A stretch of 64,000 nt of DNA from Teichococcus rhizosphaerae (GTDB lineage: Bacteria > Pseudomonadota > Alphaproteobacteria > Acetobacterales > Acetobacteraceae). The stretch spans positions 62,001 through 126,000 of the forward strand of contig NZ_PDNU01000012.1 of assembly GCF_002631185.1 (NCBI RefSeq), in the 5' to 3' direction. The notes beneath the pieces are model-generated. The model was given only the letters and a program-made list of their open reading frames with translations. It searched no databases and was not told where the DNA came from. The translations under genes were made by a program, and so were the position numbers. This document shows, one piece after another, positions 18,128 through 27,226 of this stretch (position 1 is its first letter; every line of letters begins with the position of its first letter).

Positions 18128-19726
18128 TCACCGGCCGGTCCGGATCAGCTCCGCCGCGCGTTCCGCCACCATGATGACGGCGGGCTGGATGTTGGTGGAG
18201 GGCACCAGCGGCATCACCGAGGCATCCGCCACGCGCAGCCCGTCCACGCCACGCAGGCGGAGCTGCGGGTCGAGCACGGCGGCATCGTCGGTGCCCATGC
18301 GGCAGGTGCCGCAGGGATGATAGACGGTGGTGCCGGCGGCGCGGATATGGGCCAGCAGCGTCTCGTCGTCGTCCTGCCCGTGGGGGGGCGCGAGCTCCTC
18401 CTCCACCAGCGCGGCGAAGGGCGGGGTGCGGCCGATGCGGCGGCCGAGGCGCGCGGCCTCCAGCATCACCCGCTGGTCGTTCGGCGCGGTGAGATAGTTG
18501 GCGACGATGAGCGGCCTGTCCTCCGGCGCGGGGCTGCGCAGCCGGATCTCGCCCCGGCTGTCGGGGCGGCACTGGCCGAAATTGATCATCATCCCCGGCG
18601 TCTTGGGCAGCACGTAGCCCGTGGTGGCGAGGCTGAAGTTGATGAACTGGTACTGCACCTCGGCCTCCTCCGCGCCCGGCGTCACCCGGGCGAAGGCGGT
18701 GGCCTCGGTGGCGCCCACCGCCAGGGGCCCGTCGCGCCGCAGGGCGTAGCCCAGCGCCGTCCAGCCCAGCCGCAGGGGGTTCGCCATGATCTCGTTCACC
18801 GTGCCGGCCGGGCGGGTGCGGAAGGCGAGGCGCGCGATCAGGTGGTCCTGCAGGTTCCTGCCGACGCCGGGGCTGTGCACCCGCGTCTCGATGCCGAAAC
18901 CGCCGAGCGCGGCGCCGTCGCCGATGCCGGAGAGCATGAGCAGCTTCGGCGTGGCGATGGCGCCGGCGCAGAGCACCACCTCGCGTGCCGCGTGGAACTC
19001 CACCTCGCCCGCGACGCCCTCGCGCCGCGCGGCGACGCCAATGGCGCGGCCATCCCGCAGCAGCACCCGGCGCACGTCGATGCCGGTCAGCACGCGCAGG
19101 TTGGGCCGGCTCCGCGCGGGCTGCAGGAAGGCGCGCGCCGTGCTCATGCGCCGGCCGCCGCGCACGTTCATCTGGATCGGCATGACACCGTCGATCGGGC
19201 CGTCATTCATGTCGGCGTTGCGCGGCAGGCCGAGCGCGGCGCAGCTCTCGATGAAGGCGGCGGCGCCCTGCGACAGCCTGCGCACCTGGCCCACCGGCAG
19301 CGGCCCGCCCCGGCCGCGCGTCTCGCCGGGAGGCCCTTGCCAGTCCTCCATGCGGCGGAAATAGGGAAGCACCTCGTCATAGGACCAGCCGCGCGCGCCG
19401 GCCTGGGCCCAGCGGTCGTAGTCGCGCGGCGAGCCGCGCAGAAAGACCAGCCCGTTCACCGAGCCCGAGCCGCCCAGCACGCGGCCGCGCGGCCAGTTGA
19501 TGCTGCGGCCGTTCAGCTCCGCCTCCGGCTCGGTCGCGAACTTGCAGTCGTAGCGGCCGCTGGCGAACAGCCGCGCATAGCCGGCGGGCACATGGATCCA
19601 GATGTCGCGGTCCTCCGGCCCCGCCTCCAGCAGCAGCACCCTGTTGGCCGGGTCCTCGGAAAGCCGTGCCGCCAGCACGCAGCCGGCGGAGCCGCCGCCG
19701 ACGATGATGTAATCCGCCTCGTCCAC
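18128..19726 (-). CDS. GMC-family FAD oxidoreductase (choline dehydrogenase-like)
   Basis: A 532-residue flavoenzyme. The N-terminal FAD motif is YIIVGGGSAGCVLAARL with LLLEAGPEDRD; GMC signature regions are RGRVLGGSGSVNGLVFLRG and AGAIATPKLLMLSGIG; the C-terminal active-site region reads VYHPCGTCRMG and VADASVMPLVPSTNIQPAVI. The His in YHPCG and the Asn in STN are the usual catalytic positions. Such enzymes oxidise alcohols, choline or sugar alcohols to aldehydes. It is the last gene of the ADH-Liv operon, 11 bases after the SDR, so it probably acts on the transported substrate or its product. Confidence 0.9.
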   Translation of the reverse strand: MDEADYIIVGGGSAGCVLAARLSEDPANRVLLLEAGPEDRDIWIHVPAGYARLFASGRYDCKFATEPEAELNGRSINWPRGRVLGGSGSVNGLVFLRGSPRDYDRWAQAGARGWSYDEVLPYFRRMEDWQGPPGETRGRGGPLPVGQVRRLSQGAAAFIESCAALGLPRNADMNDGPIDGVMPIQMNVRGGRRMSTARAFLQPARSRPNLRVLTGIDVRRVLLRDGRAIGVAARREGVAGEVEFHAAREVVLCAGAIATPKLLMLSGIGDGAALGGFGIETRVHSPGVGRNLQDHLIARLAFRTRPAGTVNEIMANPLRLGWTALGYALRRDGPLAVGATEATAFARVTPGAEEAEVQYQFINFSLATTGYVLPKTPGMMINFGQCRPDSRGEIRLRSPAPEDRPLIVANYLTAPNDQRVMLEAARLGRRIGRTPPFAALVEEELAPPHGQDDDETLLAHIRAAGTTVYHPCGTCRMGTDDAAVLDPQLRLRGVDGLRVADASVMPLVPSTNIQPAVIMVAERAAELIRTGR

Positions 19727-19737
19727 GCTGCCGTTCC

Positions 19738-20526
19738 TCAGGTCATCATCATGCCGCCGGCCACGTCGACGACCTGGCCGGTGACGAAGGAAGCCTCCTC
19801 CGAGGCGAGATAGAGCGCAAGGTCCGCCACCTCATCGGGGCGGCCGAGGCGGCGGAGCGGCGTCGCGGCCACCTGCGCCGCGTTGACCGCATCGTCCACC
19901 GTGCGGATCAGCGGCGTGTCGATCCGCCCGGGCGCGATGGCGTTGACGCGGATGCCAAAGGGGCCGAGCTCGCCGGCCAGGTGCTTCGTCAACCCGATCA
20001 GCGCCGCCTTGGTGGCGGCGTAATGCGCCCCCACCACCGGGGAATAGGTGCGCCCCGCGACGGAGGACATGTTGACGATGCTGCCGCCCCCGGCCTCGCG
20101 CATCGCCGGCACCAGCAGGCGGATGGCGTTGAAGCAGCCATTGAGGTTAACGCCGACGACGTGCTGCCATTCCTCCGGCGCCATCTCCCACACCGCGTGC
20201 GCGCGGCCCGCATGCTTGGGCGAGATGCCGGCATTGTTCACCAGCGTGTCGAACGGCCCCCCGAGCGAGGCTTCCAGCGCGACGACGGCCTCGGCGAGCG
20301 CGGCATGGTCGGCCACATCCGCGCGGGCCGGCGCGGCGCGGCCGCCGGCGGCGCGGATGCGCTCCGCCATGGCGCCGGCCCGCCCCGCATCGGCGTCCAG
20401 CACGCCGACATGCGCGCCACGGCGGGCGAAGGCCTCGGCGATGGCGCCGCCGATGCCCTGGCCCGCGCCGGTGACGAGCACGCGGCGCCCCGCATGGCTC
20501 GGCCGGCGGGCGAGGTCCTGCTCCAT
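19738..20526 (-). CDS. Short-chain dehydrogenase/reductase (SDR)
   Basis: A 262-residue classical SDR. The cofactor motif VLVTGAGQGIGGAIAEAF, acidic residues after strand 2 (VGVLDADAGR, favouring NAD), NNAGISPKHAG, the catalytic Ser in NMSSVAG and Tyr-Lys in HYAATKAAL are all present, with GRIDTPL after. It should oxidise a secondary alcohol or reduce a ketone. The start at 20526 is preferred; an upstream in-frame ATG would overlap livF. It lies 10 bases from livF and 11 from the GMC gene in one operon. Confidence 0.9.
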   Translation of the reverse strand: MEQDLARRPSHAGRRVLVTGAGQGIGGAIAEAFARRGAHVGVLDADAGRAGAMAERIRAAGGRAAPARADVADHAALAEAVVALEASLGGPFDTLVNNAGISPKHAGRAHAVWEMAPEEWQHVVGVNLNGCFNAIRLLVPAMREAGGGSIVNMSSVAGRTYSPVVGAHYAATKAALIGLTKHLAGELGPFGIRVNAIAPGRIDTPLIRTVDDAVNAAQVAATPLRRLGRPDEVADLALYLASEEASFVTGQVVDVAGGMMMT

Positions 20527-20536
20527 GCCCCGCGCC

Positions 20537-21241
20537 TCAGATGCCGAGATAGGCGCGGCGCACATGGTCGTCCCTCAGCAGGGTCGCGCCCGTGTCGGTC
20601 ATGACGATCTCTCCATTCTCCAGCACATAGCCGCGGTCGGCGATGCTGAGGGTGCGGAAGACGTTCTGCTCGACGATCAGCACGGTGACGCCGGTGGCCA
20701 CGATGCGCTCCACCACGTCGAACACCTGTTTGACGATGATGGGGGCGAGGCCGAGCGAGGGCTCGTCGAACATCAGCAGCTTCGGCCGCGACATCAGCCC
20801 GCGCGCGATCGCCACCATCTGCTGCTCGCCGCCCGAGAGCGAGCCGGCATGCTGCTCCAGCTTCTCCCGCACGCGCGGGAAGAGGTCCAGCACCTCGTCC
20901 ATCGTCCGCGCCATGCGGTCGCGCGCATGCGGCGTGTAGGCGCCCATGCGGAGGTTGTCGCGCACCGTCATGAAGGGAAAGAGCTGCCGGCCCTCGGGGA
21001 TCAGCGTGATGCCGCGGGCCACCACCTCGTGCGGCGGGAGGCGGCCGATATCCTCGCCCTCGAAGGTGATGCGGCCGGCGGTGGGCCGCACCAGGCCGGC
21101 AATGGTGCGCAGCGTGGTGGTCTTGCCCGCGCCATTGGCGCCGACGATGGTGACGACCTCGCCCGCGCCCACGGTGATGCCGATGCCGTGCAGGATGGTG
21201 GTGCGGCCATAGCCCGCATGCACCTCATGCAGAGTGAGCAT
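20537..21241 (-). CDS. livF: LivF-type ABC transporter ATPase
   Basis: A 234-residue ATPase: Walker A VGANGAGKTTTLR, signature LSGGEQQMVAIARGL, Walker B LLMFDEPSLGLAP, and the family's VLIVEQN switch. It belongs to the branched-chain amino-acid uptake family (HAAT), whose members also carry amides, urea and aromatic acids. Its first 17 bases overlap the end of the upstream livMG gene. With the LivG half it forms the ATPase pair of this importer. Confidence 0.93.
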   Translation of the reverse strand: MLTLHEVHAGYGRTTILHGIGITVGAGEVVTIVGANGAGKTTTLRTIAGLVRPTAGRITFEGEDIGRLPPHEVVARGITLIPEGRQLFPFMTVRDNLRMGAYTPHARDRMARTMDEVLDLFPRVREKLEQHAGSLSGGEQQMVAIARGLMSRPKLLMFDEPSLGLAPIIVKQVFDVVERIVATGVTVLIVEQNVFRTLSIADRGYVLENGEIVMTDTGATLLRDDHVRRAYLGI

Positions 21242-23042
21242 GGACGAAATCCTCCCCCAGATAGGCCTCGATCACCACCGGGTCGCGCACCACCTCCTGC
21301 GGCCGCCCCTCGGCGATGACGCGGCCCGAGTTGAGCACCACCACGCGGTCCGAGAGCGCCATGATGGCCTGCATCACATGCTCGATCGCGATGACGCTGA
21401 CGCCGCTGTCGCGGATCGCCTCGACCAGCCGGATGGCGCGCTGCACGTCGGTCTGGTTGAGGCCGGCCATCACCTCGTCGAGCAGCAGGATGCGCGGCTC
21501 CATGGCCATGACGCGGGCGATCTCCAGCCGCTTCAGCCCGCCGATGGTGAGGCTGCGCGCCTCCATGTCCTGCTGCGCCCAGAGGCCCATGGCGTGCGCC
21601 GTCTCCAGCGCCTTCTCGCGCGCCGCCGCGCGGCCGGGATGGTTGTGGAAGGCGCCGATCATGATGTTCTCCAGCACCGTCATCGCCGCGAAGGGCTGCA
21701 CGATCTGGAAGGTGCGGCCGACGCCCGCGCGGGCGAAGGCGTGCGGTGTCGCCGGGCGGATGAAGCCCTCGCCCTCGACGCGCACGCGCACCGTGCCGCT
21801 CGCCGGCGCCAGGAAGCCGGAAAGCTGGTTGAACAGCGTGGTCTTGCCCGCGCCGTTGGGGCCGATGATGCCGAGCACCTCGCCCTGGCGCAGGGTGAGG
21901 CTGACATCCTGCGTCACCGCCAGCCCGCCGAAATGCTTGTGCAGGTGCTCGGCCACCAGGATCGGCTCGCCGATCCGGCGGCGGCCCGCCTCGCGCGGGG
22001 CGGCCGGCACGGAAGCGGGGGCGGCGGAGCCGGCTGTCTCGCCACGCTCCTCCGCCCCTCCCGCGGCGGGCGCCCGGCGGAACAGGCCCACCAGCCCGTC
22101 CGGCACGAAGAGCACGATCAGCACCAGCACCGTGCCATAAACGAAGCCGTGCAGCCCGAGCGCGGAGGCGCCGAGCCAGCCGCGCGCCAGTTCCGTCAGC
22201 GGCACCACCAGCAAGGTGCCGATCAGCGGGCCCATCACCGTGCCGATGCCGCCGATCAGCGCGAACATCGCGATCTGCACCGAGAAGGCGAGGGAGAACA
22301 TCGCCTCCGGCTCGATGAAGGTGAGATACATGCCGTGGAAGGTGCCCACCATGGAGGTGAGCGCCGCCGAAAGGGCTACGGCCTGCAGCCGGACCCGCAG
22401 CGTGTCGACGCCCGCCGCCGCCGCCGCCGGCTCCCGCTCGCACGTCGCGACGAGGTAGTAGCCGAAGCGCGCATGGCGCAGCCAAGCGGTGACGCCGAGG
22501 GTCAGCGCGAGCAGGCCGAAGGCGATCAGCAGCGAGGGCCAGCGCTCGAAGAAGATCATCCACTCCCAGCCCGTCTGCAGCGGCACCATCAGCCCCACCG
22601 CGCCGCCGGTGAGGCCGGTGAAGTGCAGCGCCAGCAGCCGGATGACCTGCAGGAAGGCGATGGTGGCGAGCGCGAAGAAGGGCCCGCGCAGCCGGAAGCA
22701 GGGCAGGCCGATGGCGACCCCCACCATGGCCGATAGGGCGGCGCCCCCCAGCATGCCGAGCCAGGGCGAGATGCCGAGCGGCACCAGCAGCCCCGCCGTG
22801 TAGGCGCCGATGCCGTAGAAGATGGCGTGCCCGAGCGAAAGCTGCCCGGCGAAGCCGCCGACGATGTTCCAGGCCGTGGCGAGCGCGCCATAGAGGCAGA
22901 TGGTGATGAAGACGTGGAAGACGAAGTCGTCGCCGATCAGCAGCGGCACGACGAAGAGCAGCGGCAGCAGCGCCAGGCTGGCCAGCATGCCGGGGCTCGG
23001 CCGGTGCTGCGCGCGGCGGGTGGGGAGGGCGCGGTCGCTCAT
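21225..23042 (-). CDS. livM-livG: Fused LivM permease and LivG ATPase
   Basis: A 605-residue fusion. Residues about 15-325 are a LivM permease with eight or nine hydrophobic segments and motifs GFAGQLSLGHAIFYGIGAYT and FALIGGIGTVMGPLIG. A linker rich in Ala, Gly and Glu (about 325-350) joins a LivG ATPase with GPNGAGKTTLFNQLSG, VGRTFQIVQPF, signature LTIGGLKRLEIARVM and Walker B LLLDEVMAGLNQ. Fused LivMG proteins are known in proteobacteria but less common than separate genes. The signature has GGLK in place of the frequent GQQ. It follows livH by 10 bases. Confidence 0.92.
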   Translation of the reverse strand: MSDRALPTRRAQHRPSPGMLASLALLPLLFVVPLLIGDDFVFHVFITICLYGALATAWNIVGGFAGQLSLGHAIFYGIGAYTAGLLVPLGISPWLGMLGGAALSAMVGVAIGLPCFRLRGPFFALATIAFLQVIRLLALHFTGLTGGAVGLMVPLQTGWEWMIFFERWPSLLIAFGLLALTLGVTAWLRHARFGYYLVATCEREPAAAAAGVDTLRVRLQAVALSAALTSMVGTFHGMYLTFIEPEAMFSLAFSVQIAMFALIGGIGTVMGPLIGTLLVVPLTELARGWLGASALGLHGFVYGTVLVLIVLFVPDGLVGLFRRAPAAGGAEERGETAGSAAPASVPAAPREAGRRRIGEPILVAEHLHKHFGGLAVTQDVSLTLRQGEVLGIIGPNGAGKTTLFNQLSGFLAPASGTVRVRVEGEGFIRPATPHAFARAGVGRTFQIVQPFAAMTVLENIMIGAFHNHPGRAAAREKALETAHAMGLWAQQDMEARSLTIGGLKRLEIARVMAMEPRILLLDEVMAGLNQTDVQRAIRLVEAIRDSGVSVIAIEHVMQAIMALSDRVVVLNSGRVIAEGRPQEVVRDPVVIEAYLGEDFVHAHSA

Positions 23043-23052
23043 GCGGGTTTCC

Positions 23053-23928
23053 TCATTCCGAGCCGCGGCCCAGGCCGAACAGGCCGGTCGGCCGGAACAG
23101 CAGGATCAGGATGAACAGCGCGAAGATCACCACCTCCTTGAGATCGGGGGCGATGTAGAAGGCGCTGAGGCTGTCCACGAGCCCGATCAGCAGCGCGCCG
23201 ATGAAGGCGCCGTGCAGGCTGCCCATGCCGCCCAGCACCACCACCACGAAGGCGGTGAGCACGAAATAGGTGCCGACGGTGGGGGAGGCGGGGTAGATCG
23301 GCGCCACCAGCGCCGCCGCCAGCCCGACGCAGGCGGCGCCGATGCCGAAGGTGACGATGTAGATGCGCTTCACATCCACGCCCATCAGCTGCGCGGCGGC
23401 GCGGTGCTGCGCCGTGGCGCGGATGGCGCGGCCGAGATAGGTGCGCTCCATGAACAGGTGCAGCGCGGCCACGACGACGATGCCGCAGACGAACATGACG
23501 AGCTGCCCGATCAGGATGCGGAAGGGGCCGAGGGTGATCGATTCGCGCACGCCGCTCGCGGGCGTCGCGTAGAGATCGGCGCCGAACACCAGGAGGGCCA
23601 GGTTGATCAGCGCGGTGGAAAGGCCCACCGTCGCGAAGATCTGCACATGCGCGTCCCGCGCGTCGAGCAGCGGCTGCAGGATGAAGCGCTGGATCAGCAC
23701 GCCGATGACGAACAGCACCAGCACCAGCGGTGGGGCCAGCACATAGGGGTGCAGGCCAAGCTTCACCGTGCCCAGCCACGTCAGGTACATGCCGACCATC
23801 AGCAGCTCGCCATGCGCGAAGTTGACCAGCCGGATGATGCCGAAGATCAGCGTCAGCCCGACGCTGATGATGGCGAACAGCCCGCCCAGCATCAGCCCGT
23901 TGATGACGAGCTGCACGAAGGTTTCCAT
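23053..23928 (-). CDS. livH: LivH-type ABC permease
   Basis: A 291-residue membrane protein starting METFVQLVINGLMLGGLFA, with FGIIRLVNFAHGELLMVGMY, the hallmark LivH segment, and VVLGGMGSLHGAFIGALLIG near the C-terminus. Seven or eight transmembrane helices are evident. It would pair with the LivM half of the next protein to form the channel. The start at 23928 begins the first helix; the longer open frame upstream is low-complexity and has no support. Confidence 0.92.
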   Translation of the reverse strand: METFVQLVINGLMLGGLFAIISVGLTLIFGIIRLVNFAHGELLMVGMYLTWLGTVKLGLHPYVLAPPLVLVLFVIGVLIQRFILQPLLDARDAHVQIFATVGLSTALINLALLVFGADLYATPASGVRESITLGPFRILIGQLVMFVCGIVVVAALHLFMERTYLGRAIRATAQHRAAAQLMGVDVKRIYIVTFGIGAACVGLAAALVAPIYPASPTVGTYFVLTAFVVVVLGGMGSLHGAFIGALLIGLVDSLSAFYIAPDLKEVVIFALFILILLFRPTGLFGLGRGSE

Positions 23929-23989
23929 GGACGCTCCTCTGGCCGTCGGGTGCGGGTGCGGGCGCCCTGATAGGCGCCCGCGGCCTTTC

Positions 23990-25204
23990 TCAGCGGCGCA
24001 GGCGCAGCTCGGATACCGCCGCCTCGGGCGGATAGACGGTGACGAGGCGCCCATCCTGCCATTGCAGGCCCATCATCTTGGCGCGCTCGTTCTGCCCGTC
24101 GGGGCCGAACTTCACGCCCCAGCCCTCCGGCGTGGTGCCGTCCGGCACGTCCACCGCCACGACGGCGGCGCGGATGTCGTCCGCGGCGAGGGACTTCGCG
24201 GCGGCGATGGCGTCGAGGAATACCTTGGCGCCGACATAGTTGCCCAGGCTGTGCCCGGAGCGCGGCTCCATGCTGTACTTCGCGCGATAGGCCGCGACGA
24301 ACTCCTCGATGCCCGGCGCCGCCTTGGGGTTGATGGCGTACTGGGTGAAGTCGACGTTCAGCACGCCATCCATCACCTCCTGGCCCACCGCCTGCATCGT
24401 CTCGCGCAGCGAGTAGCCGCCGCCGCCGCCGATGATGGCGCGCGGCCTGAAATTCGCCTCGCGCGCCTGGCGGAAGAACAGCACCGTGTCGTTCTGGTAG
24501 GAGGTCTGCAGCACCACGTCGGCCTTCGCCGCCTGGAGCCGCAGGATCAGCGCCGACATGTCCACGATGTTGGCGGGGTAGGGCAGGGTCTCGACGATGT
24601 TCAGCCCCTGCTCCTTGGCGAAGCCCGCCTGGTAGCGGCCGACCGTGGTGCCGTAGAGGCTGTCCTCGTGGATGATGGCGACCCGCAGGTCCTTCGGCTC
24701 CACCGAGAAGGCGGGCGCGACGGACTTCACCACCATCTCGATCGAGCGCGCCGCCATGTCGCGCGCCGTGGGGTTGGTGCGGAACAGGTAGCGGAACTTG
24801 CGCTCGGTGATCGAATCCGAAACCGCGCCCAGTTCGAAATAGGGGATGCGCGCCAGCTCCGCCACCTGGCTCGCCACCTGGCTGCGGGCGGAGGAATAGG
24901 TGCCGAAGATGGCCTTCACCTGCGCCACCGAGATCAGCCGCCGCGCCTCGGCCACCGCCTGGTTGTTGTCCACCGCGTCGCCGCGCACCAGGGTGATCTT
25001 CTCGCCCCGGATGCCGCCCGCGGCGTTGCGCTCCTCCACGGCCAGCTCCAGCCCGCGCCAGCTCTCGTCGCCCAGCACGGCGAGCTCGCCGCTGAACGGA
25101 TAGAGCGCGCCGAGCCGGATCTCCGCCTGCGCCGCGCCCGCCCCGAGGCCGATGCCGAGCCCGGCCACGAGGCCGAGCGCCATCCTGCGTGTCGTCCTGA
25201 ACAT
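23990..25204 (-). CDS. livK: LivK-type periplasmic substrate-binding protein
   Basis: A 404-residue binding protein with a signal peptide (MFRTTRRMALGLVAGLGIG to AAQA, about residues 1-28). The mature start EIRLGALYPFSGELAVLG and the segments ARRLISVAQVKAIFGTYSS, LRVAIIHEDSLYGTTVGRY and DVVLQTSYQNDTVLFFRQA follow the type I periplasmic-binding (Peripla_BP_6) fold. A GGGGAGGA sequence lies about 9 bases before the start. The ligand is not determined; the linked oxidoreductases suggest an alcohol, ketone or related compound rather than an amino acid. Confidence 0.9.
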   Translation of the reverse strand: MFRTTRRMALGLVAGLGIGLGAGAAQAEIRLGALYPFSGELAVLGDESWRGLELAVEERNAAGGIRGEKITLVRGDAVDNNQAVAEARRLISVAQVKAIFGTYSSARSQVASQVAELARIPYFELGAVSDSITERKFRYLFRTNPTARDMAARSIEMVVKSVAPAFSVEPKDLRVAIIHEDSLYGTTVGRYQAGFAKEQGLNIVETLPYPANIVDMSALILRLQAAKADVVLQTSYQNDTVLFFRQAREANFRPRAIIGGGGGYSLRETMQAVGQEVMDGVLNVDFTQYAINPKAAPGIEEFVAAYRAKYSMEPRSGHSLGNYVGAKVFLDAIAAAKSLAADDIRAAVVAVDVPDGTTPEGWGVKFGPDGQNERAKMMGLQWQDGRLVTVYPPEAAVSELRLRR

Positions 25205-25244
25205 TGTCGTTGTCCTCCCCATTCGTTGCGGCCCGCCGCGCGCT

Positions 25245-26288
25245 TCAGCCGTCGCCGGGCCGCAGCAGGATCTTCACGGCGTCGCGGCGGCGGGCCATCT
25301 CGAAGCCGCGCAGCCCCTCGCGCAGGGGCAGCCGGTGCGTGACCATCAGCCCGAGCTGCGCGCGGTGGCCAGGGTCGGCCAGCAGCGCCAGCACGCGCGG
25401 CCAGGCGGCCCATGTCGTGTCATGCGCGGCGCGGAGCTGGTGCTTGTTGCGCACCATGGCCGTCACCGGCAGCTCCAGCGGGCGGGAATGAATGCCGGTG
25501 ATCACCAGCACGCCGCTGGAGCGCAGCACCGAAAGGCCGTCCGTGATCGAGGCGGTGACGCCGGTGGCCTCGATGACGCGGTCCGCCTTCTCGCCGAAGC
25601 AGGACCGCACCGCCTCGGCCATGCTCGTCTCGGCCAGATCGGCGGTGTGGGCGATGCCCATCCGGCGGGCGCAGTCCAGGCGCCGCGCATCGCCGAAGCC
25701 GGCGAGCAGCACCCGCGCGCCGCGCTGCTGCGCGATCCAGGCGATGCCGAGGCCGATCGGGCCTGGGCCCAGCACCAGCACGGCGTCGCCCGGCGTGATG
25801 GCGGCCACCTCCACGGCGTTGTCGGCGATGCTGAGCGGCTCGGACAGCGCGCCCATCTCGGCATCCACCCCTTCCGGCAGGCGGAAGCAATGCGAGGCGG
25901 GCGCCACCACCTGCGCGGCGAAGCCGCCATCGCAGTGCAGGCCGAGGATGCGCCGCGCCTGGCAATCCTGGTTGCGCCCCTCGCGGCAGGCGCGGCACCG
26001 GCCGCAGCCGATGGTGGGCCAGGCGGTGACCGCGTCGCCGATGGCGAAGCCCTCCACCCCCTCGCCCAGCGCCGCCACATGCCCGGCGAATTCGTGCCCC
26101 AGGGTGAGGGGCATGTGGGGGGCCATGAACTCGTAGCCCGGCGTCCACTCATAGGCGTGGATGTCGCTGCCGCAAATCCCGGCGGCGGCGACCCGGATGC
26201 CGATCTCGCCCGGGCCGGGCGGGGCGGGAGGGGGGATCTGGAGCGCTTCCAGCCCCGGGGCGGCGTTCGTCTTGCGCAGCGCCAGCAT
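25245..26288 (-). CDS. Zinc-dependent medium-chain alcohol dehydrogenase
   Basis: A 347-residue MDR enzyme. Catalytic zinc ligands appear in GICGSDIHAYEW (Cys) and LGHEFAGHV (His-Glu); the four structural-zinc Cys are in GCGRCRACREGRNQDC. The nucleotide-binding loop is VLVLGPGPIGLGIAWIA. It resembles threonine, sorbitol and butanediol dehydrogenases without pointing to one. It is the first gene of the operon with livK-H-MG-F, SDR and GMC, and is divergent from a GntR regulator that probably controls it. Confidence 0.9.
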   Translation of the reverse strand: MLALRKTNAAPGLEALQIPPPAPPGPGEIGIRVAAAGICGSDIHAYEWTPGYEFMAPHMPLTLGHEFAGHVAALGEGVEGFAIGDAVTAWPTIGCGRCRACREGRNQDCQARRILGLHCDGGFAAQVVAPASHCFRLPEGVDAEMGALSEPLSIADNAVEVAAITPGDAVLVLGPGPIGLGIAWIAQQRGARVLLAGFGDARRLDCARRMGIAHTADLAETSMAEAVRSCFGEKADRVIEATGVTASITDGLSVLRSSGVLVITGIHSRPLELPVTAMVRNKHQLRAAHDTTWAAWPRVLALLADPGHRAQLGLMVTHRLPLREGLRGFEMARRRDAVKILLRPGDG

Positions 26289-26428
26289 GGTTCAGCGGGA
26301 TGAGGAGGTGGCGGCCGGCATGCCGGGCCGCCGCCCTTGGCGGCGCGGAACCATGCGGGGGGCGGCCTTCCGCGTGCCCGGCCTGATGCGCGGGACGATC
26401 CCCATGGACTTCTTCCTTCCCTGGTCAC

Positions 26429-26458
26429 GACGCTTGTTATGCGTCATTTGATATAACA
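26429..26458. promoter_or_regulatory. Overlapping inverted repeats in the divergent ADH-gntR promoter region
   Basis: GACGC and GCGTC flank TTGTTAT (26429-26445), and TGTTAT and ATAACA form a second inverted repeat across 26435-26458. The patch is strikingly AT-rich in a GC-rich intergenic region of about 200 bases, and lies 30 bases before the regulator start. It is a good candidate operator for the GntR protein and the promoter area of both directions. Confidence 0.5.
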
Positions 26459-26487
26459 GTGGAGACGTTACGCGGGGCGTGTCAATC

Positions 26488-27189
26488 ATGAACACCATGC
26501 GGGACCGGCCCATGGCTCCGGCGCCTGCCGCGGAGGGCCCCTTCCGCCGCATCTCGCGCGACAGCCTCAGCGAGCGCGCCTACCAGGAAGTTCGCTCGGC
26601 GCTGATGCTCAGCCGGCTGCGGCCGGGAGAGAGGCTGCTGCTGCGGCCCCTGGCGGCGCGGCTCGGCATCAGCGCCACGCCGGTGCGGGAGGCGCTGCTG
26701 CGGCTGGTCTCGGAACAGGCGCTGCTGATGGACGAGCGCGGAACGGTGGTGGTGCCCAGCATCGACCGCACGCGCTTCCTCGAGATCCGCGCGCTGCGCT
26801 GCCAGCTCGAGGGCCAGGCCGGGGCCGCCGCGGCCGCGCGCGCCGGGCCGGCCGAGATCGCGGCGCTGGGCGCGATCCATGCGCGGCTGGTGGAGGCCGA
26901 GGCGCGCGGCGACTTCCCCGCCGCCCTGCAATGCAACGAGCAGTTCCATTTCGGCCTGTGCCGGCTGGCCGGCCTGCCGGTGCTGCTGGGGCTTGTCGAG
27001 ATTTTGTGGATGCAGTGCGGGCCGCTGCTCAGCCACCTCTATGCGGAGGGGGCGCGGAACCTGCCGCGGCATGGCCATCTGGAGGCGCTGGAAGGGCTGC
27101 GGCGGCGTGACGCGGCGATGGTGCGTGCCGCGGTGGTGCGGGACATCGAGGAGGGCGGCCGGCCGCTGCTGGACTTCCTCCGCCGATGA
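26488..27189 (+). CDS. GntR-family regulator, FCD (FadR) subgroup
   Basis: A 233-residue regulator. The winged helix (about 20-85) contains RAYQEVRSALMLSRLRPGER and LAARLGISATPVREALLRL; the C-terminal helical FCD ligand domain includes EIRALRCQLEGQAGAAAA and the metal-site-like FHFGLCRLAG. FCD members usually release DNA on binding an organic acid or sugar acid. It is divergent from the ADH-Liv operon and likely its repressor. Starts at 26479 (GTG) and 26497 (ATG) are also possible; 26488 is chosen for a GGGG at good distance. Confidence 0.88.
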   Translation: MNTMRDRPMAPAPAAEGPFRRISRDSLSERAYQEVRSALMLSRLRPGERLLLRPLAARLGISATPVREALLRLVSEQALLMDERGTVVVPSIDRTRFLEIRALRCQLEGQAGAAAAARAGPAEIAALGAIHARLVEAEARGDFPAALQCNEQFHFGLCRLAGLPVLLGLVEILWMQCGPLLSHLYAEGARNLPRHGHLEALEGLRRRDAAMVRAAVVRDIEEGGRPLLDFLRR

Positions 27190-27226
27190 GGCCACCCCGC
27201 CCGCGCCTGGCGGACGGGGCGACGGC

